Shown: positions 7,698-16,337 of the stretch, piece after piece
Layout of the letters: each line of letters begins with the position of its first letter
Numbering within the stretch: the stretch's first letter is position 1
Source: an uncultured Shimia sp.
GTDB lineage: Bacteria > Pseudomonadota > Alphaproteobacteria > Rhodobacterales > Rhodobacteraceae
Reading direction: 5' to 3'
Length of the DNA: 32,024 nucleotides
NCBI GenBank assembly: GCA_937897325.1
Contig: CALCOY010000007.1
Location: 1-32,024, forward strand
Position numbers and translations under genes: made by a program
Notes under the pieces: generated by a model
Databases searched by the model: none
Told to the model about the DNA's origin: nothing
Seen by the model: only the letters and a program-made list of their open reading frames with translations

Positions 7698-9254
7698 GTG
7701 GGTGAGAAAGAGGGTTGTGGCGTGGGCGTATCATTGACTTCAATTCGTAAGCAGGTCGTGCGGGCGGTTCGAGGGCCGCAATCGCTGGCCTTTGTGCCAG
7801 CCGTTTCGCTCAGCGCGTATTGGCTGGGCGGTGAGATCACGCTGTTGATCGTTGCGGGAACCATTCCGCTGCTTTGGATGGCCTTCGGCGGTCAGTTTTT
7901 CGAACGCACTGGCAATCCGCGTCGGTTAGCTACGCCCGGTCTCCTGCCTCGGGACGCATTTGAAGACGTGTGTGAAACGGTCCGTGAAGAAACGGAAAAA
8001 AGCGATTTCAGCTCTGCTGTGTTGATGGTGGAATTCGATGAATATCACCAGTTGCTTGACAGATATGGCCAGTCCGCAGCCGATCTTGTCGTCAGGACAG
8101 CAGCGCAGCGCATCATCGATGTGGTTCGCGACAGCGATGTGGTCAGCCAATTGGGTGATTGCCGTTTCGGTATCGTTTTGGGCGCAACATCGAAGGTTGA
8201 TCTCGAAGCGACGATCCAGCTTTCTGGACGTTTGCAGTCTTCTCTGGAAGAGCCGATCTCAGTCGACGGCACAACCATCCTTATGTCGGCATGTGTGGGC
8301 TTTTGTATCGGAACACGTGCGCCTGACGGTGGCGGGGCGGAATGGGCACAAGCCGCAGGAACTGCCCTCCTCGAAGCGCAGCGTCGGGGCCCCGGTTCGA
8401 TCCGCGCGTACTCGACCGAGATGCACCGCGTGAAACAGGCGCGGGCAAGCCTAAGGGCAGACGTCACCGATGCGCTTGAGAACGGGCAGATCCAACCCTG
8501 GTATCAACCGCAGGTCTCGACGGACACCGGCAGGGTCACTGGCTTCGAAACGCTTGCGCGCTGGTCGCACCCGGAACGTGGGCTGATCTCTCCGGCTGAA
8601 TTCCTGCCCGCTGTCGAAGAGGCTGGTCAATTGGAACGCCTGGCCGAGGTCATGCTGTATCAGGGCCTCAATGCGTTAAAATCATGGGACGTAGCAGGCT
8701 TGGATGTGCCCCATGTAGGCGTAAACTTCAGCGGCTCTGAGCTCAACAATCCGAAACTTGTGTCCAAAGTCCAATGGGAGCTTGACCGTTTCGAACTGGC
8801 GCCCGAACGGCTTGCCGTCGAGATACTTGAAACCGTCGTTGCGGGGGCGGCCGATGATACGATCACGCGTAATATACACGGGTTTACAGAGCTTGGGTGC
8901 CGGGTGGATCTGGATGATTTCGGAACAGGTCATGCCTCGATCGCATCAATCCGCCGCTTTGGTGTCGGGCGCATTAAGATCGACCGATCCTTCGTGATGA
9001 AATGCGACAAAGATCCGGAACAGCAACGCCTCGTCTCCGCAATCCTCACAATGGCAGAACGCTTGGGTATTGAGACACTGGCTGAAGGCGTCGAAACTGC
9101 GGGCGAACACGCGCTCTTGTCGCAACTGGGCTGTGACCATGTGCAAGGTTTCCGCATCGCCCGCCCGATGCCGTTTGATGACACACTTACCTGGATCAAA
9201 TCGCATGAAAAAAGTATCGAACGAACACCCGCAATTGATGGACGCCGCGCATAG
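7698..9254 (+). CDS. GGDEF/EAL protein with degenerate GGDEF, probable c-di-GMP phosphodiesterase
   Basis: A protein of up to 518 residues from a GTG start. A second GTG at 7722, with AAAGAGGG upstream, is a good alternative. Two hydrophobic segments (about residues 28-43 and 46-64) anchor it in the membrane. The GGDEF domain has LGDCRF at 152-157 instead of GGDEF, so cyclase activity is unlikely and a regulatory role is inferred. The EAL domain has ETL (284-286) in place of EAL, but retains the expected metal and catalytic residues: Asn343, Glu375 (EILE), DDFGTG (Asp406, Asp407), Lys427 (KIDRSF), the LAEGVET glutamates and the VQGF glutamine. Hydrolysis of c-di-GMP to pGpG is therefore likely. 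No sensory domain is recognisable. It lies between ttcA and yidC without an obvious functional link to either. Confidence 0.92.
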   Translation: MGEKEGCGVGVSLTSIRKQVVRAVRGPQSLAFVPAVSLSAYWLGGEITLLIVAGTIPLLWMAFGGQFFERTGNPRRLATPGLLPRDAFEDVCETVREETEKSDFSSAVLMVEFDEYHQLLDRYGQSAADLVVRTAAQRIIDVVRDSDVVSQLGDCRFGIVLGATSKVDLEATIQLSGRLQSSLEEPISVDGTTILMSACVGFCIGTRAPDGGGAEWAQAAGTALLEAQRRGPGSIRAYSTEMHRVKQARASLRADVTDALENGQIQPWYQPQVSTDTGRVTGFETLARWSHPERGLISPAEFLPAVEEAGQLERLAEVMLYQGLNALKSWDVAGLDVPHVGVNFSGSELNNPKLVSKVQWELDRFELAPERLAVEILETVVAGAADDTITRNIHGFTELGCRVDLDDFGTGHASIASIRRFGVGRIKIDRSFVMKCDKDPEQQRLVSAILTMAERLGIETLAEGVETAGEHALLSQLGCDHVQGFRIARPMPFDDTLTWIKSHEKSIERTPAIDGRRA

Positions 9255-9407
9255 CCGCGGCATCCATCACATTGCAAGCCTGGCAGCATGAAACCCGGGA
9301 AATAAAGGGAGACAGCACTTTTTTAGCGCGCAAAACCGCTTGACCTTTGGCAGCAGTCACGATTGAACCCACCTTTAAGTTTTCAGCGACAGCAGGTGGC
9401 AGTCCCT

Positions 9408-11225
9408 ATGGACGAACAGAACAAGAATCTCATTCTTGCGACAGCGCTCAGCCTTCTTGTGATCCTGGTTTGGTTCGCTCTATTCCCGCCACCCGAACCT
9501 GATGTCCGTCCAGACAACACGGCGGTTGAACAGACCCAAAGCGATGACGGGATCGCCAAGACGCCCGAAGCGGCCGAAAGCGCGACAACGACCGGTCCCG
9601 AAGAAACAACCGAGACCTCATTGGAAAATGCGCCGCGGGTTGATCTTTTGACGGATCGTTTGTCGGGCTCAATCTCTCTCATTGGCGGTCGCATCGATGA
9701 TCTGCGACTGACCGATTATCGGGTGGCGAATGATCCAGAAGCGGAAATTGTCACCTTGCTGTCCCCCGTAGGAACACGTGGCGCGTATTATGCTTTGCAT
9801 GGTTGGGCAGCTGCCAGCGGCGTTGATCCAGCCGACGTGCCCGGACCGAATACCGAATGGGATCTCGCCGATGGCGACACGCTGCGTGTAGGGAGCCCAA
9901 TTAAACTCCAATGGGACAATGGTGTCGGACTCTTATTCCGAAGAACAATCTCGATTGATGAAGACTTCATGTTCACGATCGAGCAATCCGTGGAAAACAC
10001 GTCCGGCAAAGAAATCGATGTGGCACCATACGGCCTTGTCGCGCGCCACGGCCAACCTGAAGACCTGCGCAACTTCTTCATCCTGCATGAAGGCGTCATC
10101 GCCATGGCGGACGGCGAGTTGCAGGAAGTCGATTGGGACGACGTTGCAGATTTCGAGGTTGATCCAAGGCAAGGCGCGCGCGCGGAAACCACAGCCGTCC
10201 AAAACAACGGTTGGATTGGCTTCACCGATCACTACTGGATGACGACGCTTGTCCCAACACCCGGCTCCGCGTTCCGGCAGGTCGCAAAGTATGATGAGCG
10301 TCGGGATATCTACCAAACCGAAGCGGTTCTGCCCACTCAAACCGTAGCGGCTGGCGCGTCGCTCAGCGTGACGACGCAGTTTTTTGCGGGCGCCAAAGAG
10401 TGGGAAGCGATCAGCAATTACCAATCCGCTGGCGTAGAGGGCTTTATCGACTCCATCGACTGGGGCTGGTTCTTCTTTCTGACAAAGCCGATCTTCTGGC
10501 TGTTGCACGAGTTGAACCTTCTGATCGGCAACATGGGTTGGGCCATCATCGGACTAACACTGATCATCAAGGCAGTCCTCTTTCCGCTGGCCTACAAATC
10601 CTATGTCTCAATGGCCAAAATGAAAGAGCTTCAGCCGCAAATGGAAGCGCTGAAAGAACAGGCGGGAGATGACAGGCAAAAACTCCAGCAGGGCATGATG
10701 GAGTTGTACAAAAAAGAAAGGGTGAACCCTGCGGCGGGTTGTCTGCCGATCCTGCTTCAGATTCCGATCTTCTTTTCACTCTATAAGGTGATCTTCGTCA
10801 CCATCGAGTTGCGCCATGCACCTTGGTTCGGCCCGTTCCAGGATCTGAGTGCGCCAGACCCGACATCGATTATGAATTTTTTCGGCCTTCTGCCCTTCGC
10901 AGGACCAGAACCCGGATCAATCATGTCTTTCGTCTTCCTCGGCATCCTGCCCCTGCTTCTGGGCATATCAATGTGGCTTCAGCAAAAGCTCAACCCCGCA
11001 CCGACAGACCCCACTCAGCAGATGATTTTCGCCTGGATGCCATGGGTATTCATGTTCATGTTGGGTGGATTTGCAAGCGGTCTGGTCGTCTACTGGATCG
11101 CCAACAACACGATCACGTTCACGCAACAATACATCATCATGCGCAGCCAGGGGTACACACCTGATCTGTTGGGCAATATCCGCCAGAGCTTCAAGAAACG
11201 GTCCGCGTCGGATTCAAAGGAATGA
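9408..11225 (+). CDS. yidC: Membrane protein insertase YidC
   Basis: A 605-residue protein starting at the ATG at 9408 (MDEQNKNLILATALS), preceded by AGGTGG. An upstream TTG in frame is less likely. It has an N-terminal membrane anchor, an acidic Pro/Thr-rich linker, a large periplasmic beta domain, and the C-terminal insertase core with five membrane segments from about residue 350, ending in a basic tail (QSFKKRSASD). The core contains AYKSYVSMAKMKELQP and the NPAAGCLPILLQIPIFFSLYK region typical of YidC/Oxa1. YidC inserts and folds inner-membrane proteins, alone or with SecYEG. A TTGACC at 9340-9345 may be the -35 of its promoter, but the -10 is poor. The stop overlaps the MOSC gene by 4 bases. 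Confidence 0.97.
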   Translation: MDEQNKNLILATALSLLVILVWFALFPPPEPDVRPDNTAVEQTQSDDGIAKTPEAAESATTTGPEETTETSLENAPRVDLLTDRLSGSISLIGGRIDDLRLTDYRVANDPEAEIVTLLSPVGTRGAYYALHGWAAASGVDPADVPGPNTEWDLADGDTLRVGSPIKLQWDNGVGLLFRRTISIDEDFMFTIEQSVENTSGKEIDVAPYGLVARHGQPEDLRNFFILHEGVIAMADGELQEVDWDDVADFEVDPRQGARAETTAVQNNGWIGFTDHYWMTTLVPTPGSAFRQVAKYDERRDIYQTEAVLPTQTVAAGASLSVTTQFFAGAKEWEAISNYQSAGVEGFIDSIDWGWFFFLTKPIFWLLHELNLLIGNMGWAIIGLTLIIKAVLFPLAYKSYVSMAKMKELQPQMEALKEQAGDDRQKLQQGMMELYKKERVNPAAGCLPILLQIPIFFSLYKVIFVTIELRHAPWFGPFQDLSAPDPTSIMNFFGLLPFAGPEPGSIMSFVFLGILPLLLGISMWLQQKLNPAPTDPTQQMIFAWMPWVFMFMLGGFASGLVVYWIANNTITFTQQYIIMRSQGYTPDLLGNIRQSFKKRSASDSKE

Positions 11226-11953
11226 CGGGCCGGCTTGCGCATATCTTTCGACACCCAATCAAAGGGATCGGCTCGGAAAGCTGCGAGACAATCCGTTTGA
11301 GACCCGAATCGGGTGTCGAAGGCGACAGGGCTTGGGCGCTTCTGAACGAAGCCGCCGAAGACACCGACGATTGGCAGCCGCGACGGAACTTCCTGCAAGT
11401 GGCATCGGGCCCATCGCTAGCAGCGATCCGCGCGACAACGACGAAAAACGGGATCTTACTCAGCCATCCCGACAGGGATCCGAAAGAGATCAAGCCTGAC
11501 ACCGACGGCGCTGTCCTGACAAACTGGATAGGTGATCTTTGGCCAGCGGAGAGACCCAGCCCAGCGCGGCTTGTCAAAGCACCGCCGCAGGGCATGACCG
11601 ATGTGCCGTTTGCGTCGGTTTCTATTGGCAATCTCTCATCGCTGAAATGCCTGAGCCGGAAGGTTGGCTTCGACGTGGACATGCGCCGGTTCCGCATCAA
11701 CCTGTGGCTGGACGGTTTGGCACCCTGGGAAGAAATTGATCTGCTCAAAGGCGATCTTAGGCTTGGATCTGCGACGCTCAGCCCTGTGGAACCCATCGAA
11801 AGATGCCGCGCCCCCGACGCAAATCCCGTCAGCGGTCAGCGCGACATCGGCATGCTCGGCCTATTGTCGGACGAATGGGACACGCGTGATTTCGGAGTCT
11901 ACTTCAAGGTCAGCCAAGCGGGCGAAGTTGCCATCGGCGACACGATCGGATGA
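11222..11953 (+). CDS. MOSC domain-containing protein
   Basis: A 243-residue protein. The N-terminal part has the MOSC beta-barrel motif (FRHPIKGIGSES, GVEGDRAWAL). The C-terminal MOSC domain contains RRFRINLWLDG and the conserved cysteine in PIERCRAPDANP (Cys195). In characterised relatives (mARC and molybdenum cofactor sulfurase C-termini) this cysteine binds molybdenum cofactor or carries sulfur. The substrate here is unknown, and no molybdoenzyme gene is nearby. The gene overlaps yidC upstream and engB downstream by 4 bases each (ATGA), so the three are probably translationally coupled. This placement next to yidC and engB recurs in Rhodobacterales as I recall it. Confidence 0.9.
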   Translation: MTGRLAHIFRHPIKGIGSESCETIRLRPESGVEGDRAWALLNEAAEDTDDWQPRRNFLQVASGPSLAAIRATTTKNGILLSHPDRDPKEIKPDTDGAVLTNWIGDLWPAERPSPARLVKAPPQGMTDVPFASVSIGNLSSLKCLSRKVGFDVDMRRFRINLWLDGLAPWEEIDLLKGDLRLGSATLSPVEPIERCRAPDANPVSGQRDIGMLGLLSDEWDTRDFGVYFKVSQAGEVAIGDTIG

Positions 11954-12600
11954 AGCTCGACTTTCCTCTTGTACAAGATCCTTCCGAAGATGAGGCCGAG
12001 GCGGGACGCAAGCTGTTTGCGGGCGAAACGGAGTTTTTGAAGGGCGTCGTCGCTATGTCTGGCTTGCCACCTGCGGACCGTGTCGAGGTCTGTTTCGCAG
12101 GCCGATCCAATGTGGGAAAATCCACGCTGATCAACGCACTGACGGGCCGCAAAGCGCTCGCGCGAGCATCGAATACACCCGGACGGACCCAGGAGATCAA
12201 CTATTTTACCTGCGGGCCCTCTCTCTACCTCGTCGATCTGCCGGGGTACGGCTACGCCAATGCGCCCTTGGCCGTGGTGAAGAAATGGCAGGCCCTCCTG
12301 AAACGCTACCTGTCGGGGCGTTCGACTCTGCGTCGTGCCTTTGTGCTTATCGACGCACGGCACGGCATCAAGGCTGTAGACGAAGAGATCCTATCGCTAC
12401 TCGACAGTAGCGCGGTGACGTTCCAATGCGTTCTGACCAAAGCCGACAAGGTGAAAGTTACCCAAATGGAACATATGCTCGCAATTGCCCGTGAAAAGCT
12501 TAGCAAGCATCCCGCCGCCTTTCCGGAAATCGTTATGACATCGAGCGAGAAGGGTTCCGGGATCCCTACCCTGCGCAACGTCATTGCTGATCTGATCTAG
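11950..12600 (+). CDS. engB: Ribosome biogenesis GTPase EngB (YihA/YsxC)
   Basis: A 216-residue TRAFAC-class GTPase. G1 is GRSNVGKS (51-58), switch I contains NTPGRTQ, G3 is DLPGYG (96-101), G4 is TKAD (163-166) and the G5 region is TSSEKGSG. The pattern SNVGKSTLINALTGRK followed by LARASNTPGRTQ is diagnostic of EngB, which assists late assembly of the 50S ribosomal subunit. The start overlaps the MOSC gene by 4 bases. argB follows after 61 bases. The N-terminal 40 residues precede the G domain, as is usual in alphaproteobacterial forms. Confidence 0.96.
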   Translation: MKLDFPLVQDPSEDEAEAGRKLFAGETEFLKGVVAMSGLPPADRVEVCFAGRSNVGKSTLINALTGRKALARASNTPGRTQEINYFTCGPSLYLVDLPGYGYANAPLAVVKKWQALLKRYLSGRSTLRRAFVLIDARHGIKAVDEEILSLLDSSAVTFQCVLTKADKVKVTQMEHMLAIAREKLSKHPAAFPEIVMTSSEKGSGIPTLRNVIADLI

Positions 12601-12661
12601 TGCCGCCTTGCCTTGCGTCCGACCGCACAATTCTTGATAACCGCCGGAACCTGAGAACAGA

Positions 12662-13525
12662 ATGAAGACGCGGGACATGAACAGGGATTGGATTGGCACA
12701 GCCCGGACCCTCAGCCAGGCCCTGCCCTATCTTCAGCGCTACAAGGACGCGACGGTAGTCATAAAGCTTGGCGGCCACGCCATGGGTAGCGCCGAAGCCA
12801 TGACCGGTTTTGCCCGCGACGTGGTTCTCATGCGGCAGGTAGGGGTGAACCCCATTGTCGTGCATGGCGGTGGGCCGATGATCAACGCGATGCTGGACCG
12901 TCTGTCGATCAAGTCGAATTTCGTCAACGGCAAGCGCGTCACAGATGCCGCAACAATGGAAGTGGTCGAGATGGTCCTGTCCGGTCTCGTCAACAAACGC
13001 ATCGTTCAGGCCATCGGTGATCAGGGCGGACGAGCCGTGGGCCTCTCCGGCAAGGATTCGCAACTGATACATTGCCAACCCACCCATCCGGATCTGGGTC
13101 TGGTGGGAACGCCTTCCCAAGTTGATCCGTATCTGCTGCGCACCCTGACCGAGAAAGAGATCATCCCCGTCATCGCACCTTTGGGCTGTGGTCCTGATGG
13201 GAAAAGCTACAATATCAACGGTGATACGGCCGCGGGTGCCATCGCCGGGGCGCTGATGGCAGACCGCCTGCTTCTTTTGACCGATGTTGACGGCGTCAAA
13301 GACACCGATGGCAATGTGGTGACAGAGCTAACCGCCGATCAGATCCGCAAAATGACGGAAGACGGCACGATTGCCGGTGGTATGATCCCCAAGACAGAGA
13401 CGGCTCTGGACGCTATCGCCAGCGGTGTTCGGGCGGTCGTCATACTGGATGGACGTGCGCCCAATGCCTGCTTGCTGGAGCTTTTTACCGATCACGGTGC
13501 AGGGTCACTTATTAGACCCAGTTAG
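12662..13525 (+). CDS. argB: Acetylglutamate kinase
   Basis: A 287-residue amino-acid kinase that phosphorylates N-acetyl-L-glutamate, the second step of the acetylated arginine pathway. Visible motifs are [11 protein letters not shown] (ATP-binding Lys and Gly loop), [13 protein letters not shown] (substrate loop), and [16 protein letters not shown] with [10 protein letters not shown] in the nucleotide-binding half. An N-terminal extension ([18 protein letters not shown]) before the first strand is the mobile helix found in hexameric, arginine-inhibited forms. Feedback inhibition by arginine is therefore likely (inference). An internal ATG at 12677 is an alternative start. The desaturase-like gene begins within 3 bases of its stop. 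Confidence 0.97.
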   Translation: MKTRDMNRDWIGTARTLSQALPYLQRYKDATVVIKLGGHAMGSAEAMTGFARDVVLMRQVGVNPIVVHGGGPMINAMLDRLSIKSNFVNGKRVTDAATMEVVEMVLSGLVNKRIVQAIGDQGGRAVGLSGKDSQLIHCQPTHPDLGLVGTPSQVDPYLLRTLTEKEIIPVIAPLGCGPDGKSYNINGDTAAGAIAGALMADRLLLLTDVDGVKDTDGNVVTELTADQIRKMTEDGTIAGGMIPKTETALDAIASGVRAVVILDGRAPNACLLELFTDHGAGSLIRPS

Positions 13526-13527
13526 AC

Positions 13528-14373
13528 GTGTCGCTTTGCGCAATTGCATCGGTCAACCATCGGACTAATTTTTGGATCGTGGAACACGAAACGGTCATAC
13601 GCCTCGGTATCTTTCTGGGCATTTTTGTTGTGATAGCCTCACTTGAAACAGTTGCACCCCGCCGGGTCCGCCAGCAATCCCGGAAGTCCCGCTGGTTCAC
13701 CAATTGGAGCATTACTGTCGCCAACGCATTGACGCTGCGGGCTTTCGCCTTCGCTATGCCACTTCTGGCCGTTGGGGCAGCGATTGATGCGCAGAGCCAC
13801 GGGTTTGGCCTTTTTAACAACCTAGACTGGCCAGCCTGGTTTGAGGTTTTTTTCGCCATCCTTATTCTGGATTTCGCAATCTGGGCGCAACATCTGATCA
13901 CACACAAGGTGCCGATCCTCTGGCGGCTGCATTGGGTGCATCACACTGATGTCGATATGGATGTGACAACGGCTATCCGCTTTCATCCCGTTGAAATAGC
14001 GCTGTCGATGGCGCTGAAGATCGGGCTTGTCGATGTTTTTGGGGCTGCGGCCATCGCGGTTATCATGTTCGAGATACTGCTGAACGGCACGGCGATGTTC
14101 AACCACGCCAACATTCGCCTTCCGCTTTGGCTGGATGCGATTGTGCGCCGGGTTTTGGTTACGCCCGACATGCACCGGGTTCATCACTCTGTTCATAGGG
14201 AAGAGCATGACAGCAATTACGGCTTTGCGCTGTCGATCTGGGATCGTCTGTTTGGCACCTACATTGCGCAACCCAAAGCGGGTCATGATCAGATGCAGGT
14301 TGGGCTCGAGTGGCGAGATGATCGGCCCAGCAGACTGGGCTGGGCGCTCGGACTGCCCTTCCGAAAGCCATGA
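13528..14373 (+). CDS. Sterol desaturase/fatty acid hydroxylase family membrane protein
   Basis: Up to 281 residues from a GTG at 13528. A second GTG at 13579 (VEHETVIRLGIF) would give a 264-residue protein that begins right at the first membrane helix. Several membrane segments carry the di-iron histidine clusters of this superfamily: HLITHK, HWVHH, FNHAN and MHRVHHS, with FHPVE between. Members hydroxylate or desaturate lipids, sterols or carotenoids using O2. The substrate cannot be told from sequence. The stop overlaps the ferredoxin-like gene by 4 bases, raising the possibility that the downstream Fe-S protein is functionally linked, though electron donation is unproven. Confidence 0.88.
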   Translation: MSLCAIASVNHRTNFWIVEHETVIRLGIFLGIFVVIASLETVAPRRVRQQSRKSRWFTNWSITVANALTLRAFAFAMPLLAVGAAIDAQSHGFGLFNNLDWPAWFEVFFAILILDFAIWAQHLITHKVPILWRLHWVHHTDVDMDVTTAIRFHPVEIALSMALKIGLVDVFGAAAIAVIMFEILLNGTAMFNHANIRLPLWLDAIVRRVLVTPDMHRVHHSVHREEHDSNYGFALSIWDRLFGTYIAQPKAGHDQMQVGLEWRDDRPSRLGWALGLPFRKP

Positions 14374-15026
14374 TGGAACTTGCCGCACTCAAGGTGCAGG
14401 CTCGCGAGCGCTGCCTTTCAATCCTTGGCGGGTTTCATTCAAATTCGGATGACAAGACACCGGAGGGGTGCAAGACCCTGCTGCTTCTCGGTCCCGATGA
14501 GCCACATTTCTGGTCCCATCTCAAGACCAGTCCGGAGGGTGTGGACGGGGCGTCAGACCCTGTTGATCGTTGGTCAAAGCGGGTGATTGATGATTGGGCC
14601 AGGCATCTGAACGCATCTGCCGTTTACCCATTTGGCGGGCCGCCCTACGCACCCTTCTTTTCATGGGCCTTACGATCAGGTCGGATCGAAGCTTCCCCCA
14701 TTCAGCTACTTGTGCACGACGTCGCGGGGCTGTTCGTATCGTTCCGTGGCGCTCTGGCGCTTCCGGTCCACGTCGATTTGTCTGAACCAGAGCCGGGTCC
14801 CTGCATGAGTTGCTCTGACACCCCATGCAAAAACGCCTGCCCCGTCGACGCCTTTGCCAGAAAAAGCTACGATGTCGAAACCTGCAAAACCTATCTGCAA
14901 ACCCGAGCCGGGCAGGATTGCATGGACAACGGATGCAAAGCCCGGCGGGCTTGTCCAGTCAGCCAGCGGTTCGGCAGACTGCCTGAGCAATCAGCCTATC
15001 ACATGCGACAATTCTTAGGCGCATGA
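14370..15026 (+). CDS. QueG-like 4Fe-4S ferredoxin-type protein
   Basis: A 218-residue soluble protein. The start is ATGATG at 14370 or 14373, overlapping the upstream stop. The C-terminal third is cysteine-rich. Cys145, 148, 153 and 157 form CMSCSDTPCKNACP, one 4Fe-4S site. Cys172, 184, 189 and 195 (the last in RRACPVS) could bind a second. The N-terminal part contains YPFGGPPYAPFFSWA, which resembles the region before the clusters in epoxyqueuosine reductase-like proteins. It lacks the full cobalamin-binding region of QueG (about 350 residues), so queuosine synthesis is unlikely. It overlaps both neighbours by 4 bases, indicating tight coupling with the desaturase-like and SixA-like genes. 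The function is unknown. Confidence 0.82.
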   Translation: MMELAALKVQARERCLSILGGFHSNSDDKTPEGCKTLLLLGPDEPHFWSHLKTSPEGVDGASDPVDRWSKRVIDDWARHLNASAVYPFGGPPYAPFFSWALRSGRIEASPIQLLVHDVAGLFVSFRGALALPVHVDLSEPEPGPCMSCSDTPCKNACPVDAFARKSYDVETCKTYLQTRAGQDCMDNGCKARRACPVSQRFGRLPEQSAYHMRQFLGA

Positions 15027-15529
15027 TGCTGACACTGATCCTCATGCGGCATGCGAAATCAAGCTGGGATGATCCCTCGCTCAGCGATCATGATAGGCCG
15101 CTCAACACACGGGGAAAACGATCTGCCATTGCCATGGGGGGCTGGTTGCGTGCCCAAGGCCACCTACCCGATGCGGCGCTTGTGTCCTCATCAGAAAGGA
15201 CCACTCAGACCTTTTACGGCCTCGCTACCGACGTTCCAGTCAGATTCACGTCCCGGCTTTATCACGCCTCGGACCACGACATGCTGTCCGCCTTGCAAAC
15301 TGCCGACAGCCATACAATTCTGATGCTGGGACACAATCCGGGCATCTCAATCTTCGCCCGACGCATCGTGGTCGCCAGACCTCGCCACCCAAGGTTTGAC
15401 GACTACCCCACCGGCGCGACACTTGTAGCGCAGTTTTATCTATACCGGTGGGCCGATGTGGAGTGGGGCACGGGCGAGGCGATTGATTTCGCCATTCCTC
15501 GCGAGGTGTTGGCGCAAGCGGGCCTGTAG
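15023..15529 (+). CDS. SixA-type histidine phosphatase
   Basis: A 168-residue member of the histidine phosphatase superfamily. It has the catalytic motif LMRHAKS (His10), an Arg-containing SSSERTTQT segment and the second catalytic His in MLGHNPG. Length and motifs fit the short SixA branch, whose E. coli member removes phosphate from a phospho-histidine on a signalling protein. The substrate here is unknown. It is the last gene of the desaturase-ferredoxin-phosphatase trio, with a 4-base overlap. A GC-rich inverted repeat with 6-base arms (15518-15534) surrounds its stop codon, and bztD converges only 11 bases away. Confidence 0.88.
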   Translation: MMLTLILMRHAKSSWDDPSLSDHDRPLNTRGKRSAIAMGGWLRAQGHLPDAALVSSSERTTQTFYGLATDVPVRFTSRLYHASDHDMLSALQTADSHTILMLGHNPGISIFARRIVVARPRHPRFDDYPTGATLVAQFYLYRWADVEWGTGEAIDFAIPREVLAQAGL

Positions 15530-15540
15530 CCCGCCCCGCC

Positions 15541-16326
15541 TCAATGTCCGAGGATCTGGCTCAGGAACAGCTTTGTCCGAGGTGATTGCGGATTGTTGAA
15601 GAACTCTTCGGGTTCGTTCTGCTCAACGATCTGTCCTTCATCCATGAAGATCACGCGGTTCGCGACTTGGCGGGCAAAGCCCATCTCGTGCGTGACGCAG
15701 AGCATGGTCATCCCCTCTTCGGCAAGCTCGACCATCGTGTCGAGCACCTCTTTAATCATCTCGGGATCAAGCGCCGAGGTCGGTTCATCGAACAACATGA
15801 TGCGTGGACGCATGCAAAGCGACCGCGCGATGGCCACACGCTGCTGCTGACCACCAGAAAGCTGGCCCGGATACTTGTCGGCCTGGTCCGGGATCTTAAC
15901 CTTCTCAAGGAAATGCATCGCAGTCTGCTCGGCCTCTTTCTTGGGCGTCTTGCGCACCCAGATCGGGGCCAACGTGCAATTCTCAAGGATCGTCAGATGC
16001 GGGAACAGGTTGAAGTGCTGAAAGCACATCCCAACCTCGGACCGGATCTTGTCGATGTTTTTCAGATCAGAGGACAGAACCGTGCCGTCGACGGTGATCT
16101 TGCCTTTCTGGTGCTCTTCCAACGCGTTGATACAGCGGATGAGGGTCGATTTGCCAGAACCGGACGGCCCCGCAATCACGATCCGTTCTCCGCGATAGAC
16201 CGTCAGATCGATGTCGCGCAGTACGTGGAAAGTTCCGTACCATTTGTTCATCTGCTCAATCGAAATAGCGACCTCGTCCGAAACTTTCATGTCGACGTCG
16301 TGTGTTTCCGGAACAACTTCATTCAT
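15541..16326 (-). CDS. bztD: Glutamate/glutamine/aspartate/asparagine ABC transporter ATP-binding protein
   Basis: A 261-residue ABC ATPase of the polar amino-acid type. Walker A is GPSGSGKST (53-61), the Q-loop is in FQHFNLFPH, the signature is LSGGQQQR (from 156), Walker B is IMLFDEP and the switch His is in CVTHEMG. It energises import through BztB and BztC. The 20-residue N-terminal extension is common in Bzt/Aap members. It is the last gene of bztABCD, 11 bases after bztC, and converges with the SixA-like gene. The aapP name would also fit. Confidence 0.95.
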   Translation of the reverse strand: MNEVVPETHDVDMKVSDEVAISIEQMNKWYGTFHVLRDIDLTVYRGERIVIAGPSGSGKSTLIRCINALEEHQKGKITVDGTVLSSDLKNIDKIRSEVGMCFQHFNLFPHLTILENCTLAPIWVRKTPKKEAEQTAMHFLEKVKIPDQADKYPGQLSGGQQQRVAIARSLCMRPRIMLFDEPTSALDPEMIKEVLDTMVELAEEGMTMLCVTHEMGFARQVANRVIFMDEGQIVEQNEPEEFFNNPQSPRTKLFLSQILGH

Positions 16327-16337
16327 GATCCCACTCC

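Noticed and set aside
15518-15534. GC-rich hairpin at the SixA-like gene stop as a terminator
   Set aside because: Six base pairs with no T-tract in either direction; too weak to call.
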